Positions 54,966 through 64,000 of a stretch of DNA of 64,000 nt are shown here, in pieces. How positions within the stretch are numbered: the stretch's first letter is position 1; every line of letters starts with the position of its first letter. The position numbers were made by a program, and so were the translations under genes. A model generated the notes under the pieces. The model did not search any database. It was not told where the DNA came from and saw only the letters and a program-made list of their open reading frames with translations. The DNA comes from Alentia gelatinosa (lineage: Eukaryota; Annelida; Polychaeta; Phyllodocida; Polynoidae): NCBI GenBank assembly GCA_950022655.1, contig OX465587.1, positions 27,593,716-27,657,715 on the forward strand, given 5' to 3'.

Positions 54966-56107
54966 TGATCTTTACAGTCTGAACACAAGCTCAGTACCGA
55001 GAAGCAGGCATCCCAATGAAGAGAATTAGAGGTGAGAGGCCACCTGAAACCCCTCCCTGGAATCAGGAAACACCCTCGATCCTCTTTGACCTGGCAATAA
55101 ACAAGAAAGGTGACACCCCTGAGATTGTCTTTCTCAAGGACTACGAGACCATGAGGAAACGTTTCAGAGACCATGTACCGGTGTATACTGATGGCTCAAA
55201 AGAGGGTAACCGCGTTGGTTATGGAGTCCATACACCATACGGGTACCTGAAGAAAGCCCTCCATGGCAAAAGCAGCATTTTCACTGCTGAGGCCAATGCT
55301 ATATTGCATGCCTTGACTTGGATGAAAGTGTCACAACACAAGAAATTTATAGTCTTCTCAGACTCTAAATCTTGTCTACAAACCATTAGACAGCATGATC
55401 CAAAGAATTCTGTCATCAGAGACATCAAACTGTCATACACAGAACTAAAGAGAGAACATGGCAAAGAGGTGGCCATGTGTTGGCTGCCGAGTCATATCTG
55501 AATTGAAGGAAATGAAGCTGCAGACCAAGCAGCCAAAAATGGATTGAGTAGAGAAGTTGGAGCCCACACGGTTCCGCATACAGACCTGAAACCAATGGCC
55601 AAGGAGCACATTCATAAAGCTTGGCAGAAACTCTTGAACTGCACCAGAGACAACAAACTACGAGAAATTGTAGTGGCTACGAGCCAAAACTTTAGGAAAG
55701 ACAACCTGACACGAACTGAACAGGTGAAATTGACCCGTCTGCGGACCAGTCACACCAAACTGACACATGGGCACCTCCTAAGAGGTGAAGTAGCACCTGT
55801 GTGCCAGACATGCAACACTCAGCTGCGTGTAAAACATCTCATGCTACATTGTCAGGCAACCAAAGAGAGCAGGAAGAAATTCCTGAAGAATGTGAGAACA
55901 TTGCGCAGTGTTTTCCATAACACTGGGAATTCTTGACTTTCTCAGGGAATGTAAGATTTTCGATAAGATATGATTGAGAAAAGTAAGATGCCTGGATCAA
56001 CTAGGCAGCATAGCTTGTTATTTCAACAAGATATGGAAATTTGAGTAAAGTAAACCAAAGTAAGTCTAATTGAACAAATTGGACGTTTAACTACCCAAAC
56101 AAACAAA
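54966..56107 (+). mobile_element. 5'-truncated RNase-H LINE inserted in the DIRS-like RT gene
   Basis: The insertion splits the RT codons of the host element: the RT reads up to GGTCGGGAGAAAA and resumes at TCTCCAAGATAACTG after 56107. The 1.14-kb insert carries an RNase H domain, a CCHC-type C-terminal motif and the tail TTGGACGTTTAACTACCC followed by CAAACAAA. The left end has no LINE RT, so it is truncated. A short AAAAT at both edges may be the target duplication. Confidence 0.85.
55016..55937 (+). pseudogene. LINE RNase H and C-terminal zinc-binding motif
   Basis: RNase H active-site blocks are in order: PVYTDGSKEGNRVGYG (first Asp), FTAEANAILHAL (Glu), IVFSDSKSCLQT (Asp) and GNEAADQAAKNGL (last Asp). 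The family motif WLPSHIGIEGN is interrupted: a TGA at 55499-55501 takes the place of the conserved Gly, a single-base change from GGA. Downstream, VCQTCNTQLRVKHLMLHC is a C-x2-C-x8-H-x4-C motif typical of the end of I/Jockey-type LINE proteins with RNase H. The frame closes at 55934-55936. It is the remnant of the replicase of the LINE that left 3' ends at 19.2 and 20.0 kb, and probably mobilised the local SINEs. Confidence 0.82.
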
Positions 56108-56674
56108 TCTCCAAGATAACTGTATTTCTTTTGGCACAAAAGCAGCACCGTTTATCTTCAACAGGTTAACGGACTCTATATGTCGTTTCATGAATGCTAG
56201 TGGTTATCGTTGTTTCAATTACCTCGATGATTTTATTGTTCTTGGAAACACTTTTGACTTGTGCAGAGAAGGTCAACTTTTTTTGCATCATACTTTGAGA
56301 AACCTAGGTTTCCATATTGCATATGACAAGGTAAAAAGTCCCTGTCAGATACAGAAGTATCTGGGTTTCGTGATTAATTCCACAACCATGGAGCTTAGCC
56401 TCCCTTTAGAAAAGGTAAACAAACTGCATTCTGAAATTGCGTTCTTCAAGGGTCGCCACAAGGCGACACGCAAGCAGTTGCAAAGACTGTGTGGAATCCT
56501 TTCTCATTGCTCTGTAGTAGTTAGGGGAGGACGTACGTTTAGTCAACGAATTATCGACATGCTCTCAGGTTTTTCTCAGAAAAAACGTTATATGACCCTA
56601 TCAAAAGAGTTTTTCCTAGACCTACAATGGTGGGAGAATTTTTCCAGTATACAGGTGACTGGAAGAGCCTAACG

Positions 56675-56749
56675 AATTCGGTGGTGTAGTGGTCAGAGCA
56701 TCCCTTTTGGGATCCGAGGGTCGGGTGTTCGAATCCCGGAGGCAACTGA
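56675..56749 (+). tRNA. tRNA-like sequence, probably a pseudogene or SINE head
   Basis: Contains an A-box-like GGTGTAGTGGTCAGAGCA, an anticodon-arm palindrome ATCCC/GGGAT and a T-arm-like GTTCGAATCCCGG followed by GGAGGCA. The 3' acceptor half (GGAGGCA) has no complementary 5' half, because the 5' end is joined to RT sequence, and the T stem carries an extra base. So it does not fold as a sound tRNA. The isotype cannot be named. Confidence 0.45.
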
Positions 56750-57305
56750 TCATTTTATGTTTTTCATCTTAAATAAAAAGGAACCCACTGGTCAGTGTAT
56801 CGAGAATCCGTAATGATATAGCAACAAATTTTTAAAACTATGAAGATTTTTTATTAGTTTTATGCGTAAACAAATGTTTGTTTACATTTTAACACTTTGT
56901 TTACATTTTACCACCTGCCGCCGTAGTGACAATGGCGGCGGTTGGTAAAACCACTTCCTCTATGTCTCCATAAGATCAGTTTTAGCACTTTTCATGGTGA
57001 TTCCTTCTGTACATCGAGGTAATTTCGTAATCCACTTGTGTATTCTGTTTTTCGATCTTGTACATCCCTCCGTTCACGTTAACTCGCCACTCAATAGACC
57101 GATACCGGTGGTAAATCGAATTGATGTAATCCGTCCGCCATTTTGTTTTTGCTCGTGAGTAGCCTACCCACTGCGCATGCGATGTAATACGCTCACACTG
57201 TGAACGTATGGTAAATTACGCTCCACCCTTGCCGAATTATATGATTACTATATGCCTATCAGCGGGTAGTATAGACGTCTCATACGCTCATTTTTAGAAA
57301 AGAGG
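56750..57305. other. No gene seen
   Basis: Between the tRNA-like sequence and the Penelope remnant. Contains CCGCCGTAGTGACAATGGCG and no open frame of note. Confidence 0.4.
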
Positions 57306-58425
57306 ATGCTCAACGAGAGCCGACTGATCCCCAAGGTTTGGTGGAGGTACATAGATGACATCTTCTTCATATGGGAACATGGACAGGAGGAACTCACAAC
57401 ATGGCTGGAATGGCTGAATGACTACCATCGGACAATTAAATTCACGATGGAAAGCTCCCGAGAGAGCATAGCATTCTTCGACACTAGAATCCTCACCACA
57501 GAGGACAGAGAACTGATCAGCAATCTGTATGTCAAAACAACAGACTGCAATACATACCTCCGATACGAGCATACCCTATTCACAGCTCCTCAGAGTCAAA
57601 AGGATATGCACCAACAATAGTGACTACCAGAAACCAAGATTGATGAATTCAGAGAAAGAGGGTACCCGGACAGAATCCTACGGGATTGCCAGGACCGGGT
57701 GGACCAACTGGATAGGTCAGACCTCCTAACAAACACAAGAGCCAAAAAGGAGGAAGAAATAGTAAGTAAATCATACCTCATCAGTACATACAGGCCGAAC
57801 AACAATATTCTCCCCAAGATAGGAGATACTTGGGAATTCTACAACCACAAAAGGGCTGTACGAAAGCAAACTGGTAAAGGGCTACAGACGCCCAAAGAAC
57901 CTGAAGGACTTCCTGGTGAGAGCCAGGACGACTTTCCAACCGAACAAAAAACAGGGAAAATCAAAGAATCCCAACCAGAATGTGTGCTGGAAGCTCAACT
58001 GCAACTATTGCAAATTTATGATCAAAACATCAGGAAAGATCAAGAGCAACACCACGGGCAAAACCTACAACAGCAAACATAATGTCACATGCAATAGCTC
58101 GAACCTCATATATTGCATCTCCTGCAGCAAATGCGGGAGGCAATATATAGGACAGACCAAACGTAAAATAAAGGAACGCATGAGAGAACACCTATGATCT
58201 GTGGAAACGAAGGGCACAATCAGTGATGTTCCGAAACACTTCAGAAGGGCAGGACACGAAGGCACACAAGACATGGAGTTCACAATAATTGACTTCATAC
58301 ATAAACACCCGGACAGCAAACCCGCCCGAGAGTTGAGACTCAAGGTGGAGTACAATTGGATCCACCGCATGAAAACACAAGCCCCATCCGGGCTGAACAC
58401 AATGGATAGTAGGTACGGGTGATGG
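57306..58425 (+). pseudogene. Penelope-like element remnant: RT end and GIY-YIG endonuclease
   Basis: The first part reads PKVWWRYIDDIFFIW, the RT active site YIDD of Penelope-like elements, then the segment with ESIAFFDTRIL. Frames change near 57600 and again between 57850 and 57915. The last part (57916-58422) has a Cys-rich linker (CWKLNCNYCKF) and then LIYCISCSKCGRQYIGQT, a GIY-YIG-type nuclease motif in the Penelope form, with KRKIKERMREH. A TGA at 58195-58197 interrupts just after it, and the same frame continues to GLNTMDSRYG. The 5' half of the element is absent. In the family, RT copies the RNA and GIY-YIG nicks the target. The copy is dead. Confidence 0.83.
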
Positions 58426-58429
58426 ACCC

Positions 58430-58954
58430 CATAATGCCACGTCAAAATTTTTTTTCCAATGCAAGAGCACACCCCCAGGGGGCCTTTACATAAATAACGA
58501 TAACTATGAAAGTGTACTTTAGCGATTCGGATCGTTTCAATTAGTAAATTTAGCGACAAATTTTCATTGATTTTCATGGATCGCTGGCAATCACCAAAAA
58601 ATTTGTTCATAGTTGTAGGTAAAAACAGTGTAGCGATATCTCAGCGATCGTGATTGAGCGTTCAATTGCAACAGAAAAAAAACAGGATCGCTAAAAAGTT
58701 ACATCGCAAAACGTTTGCGATGGTCTTGTCGACAAACTTATGTAACGCCCCCCAGGGGAACGCATCTCACACTATGGGGATTAAATTTTACAAAACATGA
58801 TACTCACATCACTCCATCACTCAGGACGACTTGAAGTGACCAGATCCCCCATAATAAACCTTGGACACAGAAATTACGATCAGCCAATCATAGCCTGAAT
58901 GAGATTAGCCAGAATCGAAACTGCTGATATGACAGGTGTCAATCCACACAAACA
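58430..58954. other. No gene seen
   Basis: Flank of the Penelope remnant with GCGATCG-type words (58590-58700); possibly element 3' sequence. Confidence 0.4.
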
Positions 58955-59768
58955 CCTGGGGGCGGAGTCAAAGCAAGAGGTAGGACCGCAACAGTGGCAG
59001 GAATAGCGGCACCAACAGTGTCAATCCCAAATTTGCGTTTCAACAGTGGTCTCGCTGTTGAGGTGAGACCAACTCTCACTGTTGGCACAGGTCTCGCTAT
59101 GCACACGCATTTGACATTCGAATTTATTTGTCGACGGGCCGCGATGACTAAGAATTTCACCCACTTTCCATAGGAATTAAGCAATGAAGGTATATATATA
59201 GCCTATAATATATATAGCCTATAATCGTACCAAATATGAAGAAAATCGGACACACCGTCCCGAAGTTATCGGCGGTTGAATTTTTCACTCCCTCCCAGCG
59301 TTTGAATTGGTCGCTGTTCTTTTTTACTCCCTCCGTAGTGCAGCAGGGTTTCGGCTGTTCTTTCTGTCTCCCCCCTGGAGACACTGGCCACCAGAGCAGT
59401 ATTTTCTATGACAAAATTTAAACCCCGATATCTTCGAAACGGTGTAGCCGATTTTCTTCATATTTGGTACGATTATGGGTTATATGTATACCTTACTCGT
59501 TCATTGCTTAATTCTCACGGGAAGTGGGTGAGAGTATTCTATACACGTAACAAACGAGAGGGTAGACCCTCTCGCTTGCAGCAGCTCCACAGTGGCACTA
59601 ACAGTGAGACCCAATTTACTAGTGAAACGGTCACTGCCGCTGTTGGTGCCGCTCCTTTCCCGAGTGCCGTTCACGCTTGGTTGCAACTGCTAATGAAACG
59701 CAAACTGCCGCTTTGCTGCCACTGTTACAAACAGCGAGACTTGTAGCTCCTAGTGAAACAGCCCCCTG
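58955..59768. mobile_element. Relative of the 27.6-kb MITE
   Basis: Shares TCAAAGCAAGAGGTAGGACC, the AACAGTG-rich arms and the shared module in both orientations; the right terminus is TAGTGAAACAGCCCCC. The left terminus is truncated. Confidence 0.75.
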
Positions 59769-59769
59769 T

Positions 59770-61594
59770 GATGAACCATCAATCCTTCTCCCAAATACCC
59801 ACCACACAGTGGTGACACCTGTCACAGAGACAGATGAAAAATAATTCCCTCCCACCACACCAGGGGGAGGCACACAAAACAGCCTACCAGCTGCCACACA
59901 AGACAAAGACACTGATTGGCAGGAACACATTCCCGCCCTTCTTTGTGTGGGGGAGCACCAATCACAGGATTGAGATTAGGTCAGGTGACCAGAACGACCT
60001 ATAGAGACCATGTTGACTAATCAATTAACATAATTTCCTCATTCCAATGCCAGGGATCACAGAGGATCTAGTCACATATCAGCAGTCGCTAAGTCGATCG
60101 AACGTCTACACAATATATATAAACAATGATATATAGTTTTTGAAGAGATCTATATTTGATTTATCTTTTTTGTTCAGCACCCTGACGTTTTTTTATTTAT
60201 GATGCTAGAAATGACTGTATTGGATATTAAAAAAATTATGGACTGTCACATGAAAGATCAATTCATACCTGAACTGAAAAGGGTGACAATCTTCTCTAAG
60301 GCAATAAGAAAATAATCAGTCAGATATTAGGTAAGATAGGTTTTTTTGGGGGGGGGGGGGGTTTCATCATAAAATAAAAAAGGGAGCAAAACACTCATAT
60401 CATGTTTTAACATAGAAGACTTTTCTCAGATATTTGAATCATTGACTCCGATCAGGAACAAATATTGGATGAGGGAAAGTCACATGTAATTTGATGTCAA
60501 ATGAATGGAAAAGTTTTTGCTTAAAAAAAAAGTTTAAAAAGATAAAATTGAAACCCCTTATGGGTAAGGCTCATGACAAATGTACAAATTGGGGTTAGGC
60601 TTATTGGAGTTATATATATGCAGATTCATGCCACTGATCATTTCACTAAATTTCTGGGCTATGATCTGATCTTGAATCCCCAACGCTATCTGTATTGTCC
60701 TGTATTTGTCATAAAACCTCTAATGTTAATTGTCTTATGTTAACAGAATGCACATGTAAAAACGCCCCGTCGGGGTGAACTGTATCTTCTTGCTTGAATG
60801 AAAAAAAAAAAGAAGAAAAAGAATCTGTAACCCCTTGTAAAGAACGTATAGGGTAATAAGTCAAAAACGTTCCAGATTAAGCATACACCCTAATGTGCGA
60901 CAATGATCCAATGGCTGTCCAAGAAATCCAAGACTCCGAAAACATTATAACAACAATCACAAATGGTTACTTGGAAATATGATATGTTAGATATGTTGCT
61001 TTTATGCATGTAAAAAGACAACCACATTGCCTCTCTCATGAACAGTAATAAGTGATATTAACACTAGAAATGATATACAATGGCATAATAAACATATTAC
61101 ACTCATTCACTCGGTCATTAATTGCTGAAGAATACATTCCCAGGTGTTTGTTTTGCTACAGGCATTGCTCCGCAGATTGTTTTTTTGCAGGCATATTGCC
61201 CAATCGATTATTGGTAAGTTCTCAAGTGTCTGTATAGGTGTGCTTTCCCTGAAGCCTAGGACTTTGAGTCTATGCCAGGTTTGTCTTAATCCTGACTCAT
61301 TCTATTGTTAATGTGCACTGGAGCATATTACGCTGCAGTCGTCAACACATCCCCAACGCTTCAACGCCAGTATGGTATAGCTTTTTGACTTGGACCCTTG
61401 AGGCTTCGACTGTCTGTCCGTTTACCACACCGTGTGGTGTATGTATACGTGTATAAATTACATTTTCTGATGTCCATGATCATGAGTGACTACTTTCAGT
61501 AATGGATTAAAATTGTGTTTACATCACCCTGATATTGTACTGTAATGTGGAAAGCTTGAAAAAAGAAAGCAGGACACTTCTCTGATAGGATAAT
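59770..61594. other. No gene seen, one old copy of lectin intron sequence
   Basis: 60470-60535 repeats 27120-27185 (GTCACATGTAATTTGATGTC). A G14 run is at 60348-60361. Open frames are short. Confidence 0.5.
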
Positions 61595-61905
61595 GGCTAT
61601 TCCTATATACCCATTATTGAACTAAATAGAGTTACATACCTCTGCTGGGGGGTGTATTAAAAATAAGTTATGTGTCAAGGTTGACATTTTCGTCCCGCTC
61701 TCATGTTTTCATCCCGCTCTGATCACGTGATACAATACAGCAGCGGGACGAAACAATAGCTGTTGTGGCTACTCGATAAGGGTCGCCATTTCCTTCGGAA
61801 TTGTTTCAGGTAAAGAATTAAGCATTTTTATCTATATTTGAAGGTATATAACAATAGGGAAACCAAGTACCGGTAAGCAAAAGTCAAAGGTACTCGGTGA
61901 GGGGT
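61595..61905. repeat. Dispersed repeat family R1, copy 2
   Basis: Same start and end words as 29005-29300, with CGTCCCGCTCTGATCACGTG in the middle. Confidence 0.65.
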
Positions 61906-61944
61906 CTGCTGGGGTGGACAGAAATTACCAATCTGTTCACCCTC

Positions 61945-62300
61945 TTGGTCGCCTCGCCTCCTCGTGGTGCAGACCGGATATGACTGCACGCAGGCATAAC
62001 TAAAGCGACCGGGGTGGGTTGGGAGTTAGCTCAGTGGTAAAGAGCACAGGACTTTGTTGATTCGGGTCCCGCTGCGGCCACTTTTCTCCCTCACCCCCAG
62101 CAGTGGTAGATTTACTGCTATATCAAAGGCCAATCCTTCTCATACCATGTCTATGTGGTGTGGGAAGTAAAAGAACTCTCACCTCGGTAAATGTGTAGGG
62201 GTGGGATTTCTTCCTACATTCATCTCATAGATTCGATCAAACCCAAAGTAAGTCTAAATGAACAATTTGGACGTTAAACTACCAAAACAAACAAAAAAAA
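61945..62300 (+). mobile_element. SINE copy 5, with LINE-type 3' tail
   Basis: The SINE body is complete up to CATAGATTCGATCAAACCC, then switches to AAAGTAAGTCTAAATGAACA and TTGGACGTTAAACTACC, the 3' tail of the RNase-H LINE (56041-56107). The 5' part also has the CGCACGCAGGCATAAC-like extension. Confidence 0.82.
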
Positions 62301-62394
62301 CAAACTCGGTGAGGATCGGGTAAATTTCTGCCCGTGGCTGACACCTTGTGCAGTATTTTGTCCAAGCCTTACCGAGTAACTTTGAACTTTTGCT

Positions 62395-62591
62395 CACCGG
62401 AACATAGTTTCCCTCTATTCCTATATGCCCATTTCCGAACACTCTATGATTACATACCGCTGCTGGGGGTGCAGTTATTAGTAGTTATGTAGTGAGGGTG
62501 ATGTTTTCTATCCGGGCTGATGTTTTCGTCCCAGACTGATGTTTTCGTCCTGGGCTGATGTTTTCGTCCCAGGCTGACCATGTGATACAAA
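62395..62591. repeat. Family R1 fragment with 19-bp tandem units
   Basis: Units with TGATGTTTTCGTCC start at 62499, 62518, 62537 and 62556. Confidence 0.75.
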
Positions 62592-62891
62592 GAGCGCCGG
62601 GGTCTTTCGCAGGGTAATTCGGTTTCCAAAAATCATACTTTTTGTTTTTTTTGTGTTTATAGTAAGTCTATTTTCCCTGGCCCATTTAGCTAGTTCATTC
62701 AGGTTTGCCTGTACTTTCTGAGCTGCAAGTTTACACTCTTTATCTATGGCAAAAACTACCATATCATCTGCGTACATTTTTATCCTGGGATCTGTCAAGG
62801 CACTCTTCATATCGTTAACATATATCAAAAACAACAATGGATCCAGTATGGAGCCCTGCGGAATCAGGTGATGAGATTGATACCCTCTCAC
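62592..62891 (-). pseudogene. LINE reverse transcriptase fragment
   Basis: A 300-bp open piece of an RT palm domain: PQGSILDPLLFLIYVND, then KMYADDMVVFAID (active-site YADD), then LTINTKKTKSMIF. The conserved Gly of SILGP is Asp here, and the N-terminal flank is unrelated. Both ends stop abruptly; the lower-coordinate end runs into the repeat with TGATGTTTTCGTCC units. It is a distinct LINE lineage from the 17.1-kb RT (YADDM against YADDT). Confidence 0.8.
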
Positions 62892-63532
62892 GTTGATCTT
62901 AAGCAGGTCACATTCAGTAGTAGTTGAAATTTATTGCTATGACAACACAGGCGGCCAGAGAACTGGAGGAGGGGAGGGGGGAGGGGTAGGAGGAGGTATA
63001 AGGTTACAGGGAGCAGCTTGGGGGCATAAACAGGAGATTCTGTTCATAGTGGACAAGTCTTTGATTCATGGGCCAGTCAGAGAAAGATACATACTAAAAT
63101 AATCTCTATTCTGATTGCGATTAATCATTTAATGATTGTTCATAATCAAAGACTTGAGCAGGTCTACTACATACTAGCAGTGGCTGAAGTAGATTGCTTG
63201 TCTACACCCACATATTTATAATACACTCCTTTGTTTCTGGAAAGGTACGAAGCTTATGTTGTCTATGCTCTGTCAATACTCTGGCGTCCGCATAAAAATT
63301 CATATTCTGGGCAAGATCCTTCAGTCTGGACAATAAACTTTTTTTTTTAAATGTTGTAGGGGACCAAGAGCTTGTCTACTAAGCCTTTTTACATTTAGTC
63401 GCGGTCATGTAAGGTTGGTTCCCGGTAATTAGATAGTATCAGCCTCACGGCTACTGCCACCTCTATTTACACAATCTCTTGTGACATACCTTTCCTTTAG
63501 TATAAAGGGGCTGTTACAGATTAATATTTACT
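62892..63532. other. No gene seen
   Basis: A purine-rich GAGGGGAGGGGGGAGGGG stretch lies near 62970. No motif in the short frames. Confidence 0.45.
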
Positions 63533-63663
63533 TGTTAACCGAATTGGGACGGCTTATCGTACCCTGTTACTATCGGTAAAATTATCGCATTTGCTCTGCG
63601 AGCTCATGCAATAATTTTACCGATAGTAACGCTGTACGATAAGCCGTCCCAATTAGGTTAACT
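63533..63663. repeat. Foldback with about 55-bp arms
   Basis: GTTAACCGAATTGGGACGGC and its inverse ending TAGGTTAAC around TTGCTCTGCGAGCTC. Confidence 0.85.
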
Positions 63664-63757
63664 AGTTTCCCTAATATACAACATGTGCATATAAATCACA
63701 AAGGAAGTGTGTATCACCATACCCAGAACATACAGATATATCCACCTAATACATTAC

Positions 63758-63950
63758 CTTTTACCATGCAATGATGGCTAACCTCTGACTTTTCACAGTG
63801 GAAAAGTGTCAAGGTCTGACCTTTTACCATGCAATGATGGCTAACCTCTGACTTTTCACAGTGGAAAAGTGTCAAAGTCTGACCTTTTAACGTGCAATGA
63901 TGGCTAAGCTCTGACTTTTCACAGTGGAAAAGTGTCAAAGTCTGACCTTT
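63758..63950 (-). repeat. 63-bp tandem repeat, open on the minus strand
   Basis: Units at about 63771, 63834 and 63897. Exactly 21 codons, giving HCEKSEVSHHCMVKGQTLTLF with few changes. No splice sites or domain recognised. Confidence 0.8.
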
Positions 63951-64000
63951 AACCCTTTAACAGCAGCATGATGCCTCCAGGCATTCCCCTGGCTACAGCA

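Larger units (their letters stand above)
53069..56672 (+). mobile_element. DIRS-like retrotransposon, 3' truncated
   Basis: Comprises the gag-like ORF1 and the split RT. No tyrosine recombinase or split direct repeats were found for this copy. The left flank (52518-52790) has a 148-bp tandem duplication that may be flank or element. Confidence 0.75.
54200..56672 (+). pseudogene. DIRS-like reverse transcriptase, frameshifted and split by a LINE
   Basis: The region before the RT (FPKLTVSSDLSNICELYNDY, then LKPLGWLDM) is in one frame to about 54475, where the frame changes. Then come DYDSHFILDGVLFGF, SGGYRPITDASRP, FMAVSDITSAYRSVLI (first catalytic Asp) and YQGLRWSG. A LINE interrupts at 54966-56107. 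The RT resumes with SFGTKAAPFIFNRLTD, CFNYLDDFIVLG (the YLDD active site), IQKYLGF and the helix KATRKQLQRLCGILSH, then GGRTFSQR and DLQWWENF, the DIRS-type RT to RNase-H connection. It stops at 56672, where a tRNA-like sequence begins; RNase H, methylase and recombinase parts are absent. YLDD with this connection separates it from LINE RTs. Confidence 0.83.

Overview
This is a window of a repeat-rich, AT-leaning eukaryotic nuclear genome. Symmetric phase-1 exons, C-type lectin, sushi (CCP) and GT31 domains, tRNA-derived SINEs, LINEs, DIRS/Ngaro-like and Penelope-like elements and many MITEs point to an invertebrate animal, probably a marine lophotrochozoan or a non-vertebrate deuterostome. 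I cannot name the species from sequence alone. There are no bacterial operons, rRNA genes or CRISPR arrays.

Main host gene (minus strand, about 36.8 kb down to 2.2 kb and probably beyond the left edge). Reading splice sites by eye gives 13 exons whose phases all agree. They encode a signal peptide (36697-36766), a first C-type-lectin-like domain (CTLD) in two exons (34418-34634, 31522-31736), a second CTLD in two exons (27200-27401, 25230-25411), six Ser/Thr/Pro-rich stalk exons (22007-22102, 20904-21014, 19738-19836, 18695-18793, 11053-11157, 9351-9695) and two sushi domains (6658-6834, 2232-2414). This is a selectin-like mosaic cell-surface or secreted protein of at least 700 residues. A second host gene, an apparently intact single-exon beta-1,3-galactosyltransferase-like GT31 enzyme, lies on the minus strand at 49627-50676. 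It makes the kind of glycans that mucin-like stalks carry, but no functional link is shown.

The introns and flanks are full of mobile DNA. About 11.93-18.46 kb is a nearly full-length CR1/L2-like LINE, antisense to the lectin gene. Its ORF1 joins a coiled coil and RRM-like region to a NADAR (YbiA-type) domain, and is followed by an SGNH-hydrolase ORF and an endonuclease/reverse-transcriptase ORF. 43.13-47.20 kb is a GC-rich tyrosine-recombinase retroelement of the Ngaro/PAT type with textbook split direct repeats (A1, coding, B1, A2, B2) but with its reverse transcriptase missing. 53.07-56.67 kb is a DIRS-like element whose RT is split by a 5'-truncated RNase-H LINE. 57.3-58.4 kb is a Penelope-like remnant with a GIY-YIG domain. 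SINEs (8.9, 11.3, 20.6, 38.2, 61.9 kb) share their 3' tail with the RNase-H LINE. The rest is minisatellites (units of 19-214 bp), foldback elements and MITEs. Several MITEs end within about 20 bp of lectin-gene splice sites.

Most promising leads: the NADAR-carrying LINE ORF1, the MITE ends that abut splice donors, the split-repeat recombinase element without RT, and a nested DNA transposon (51248-52372) with seven copies of a 15-bp motif.
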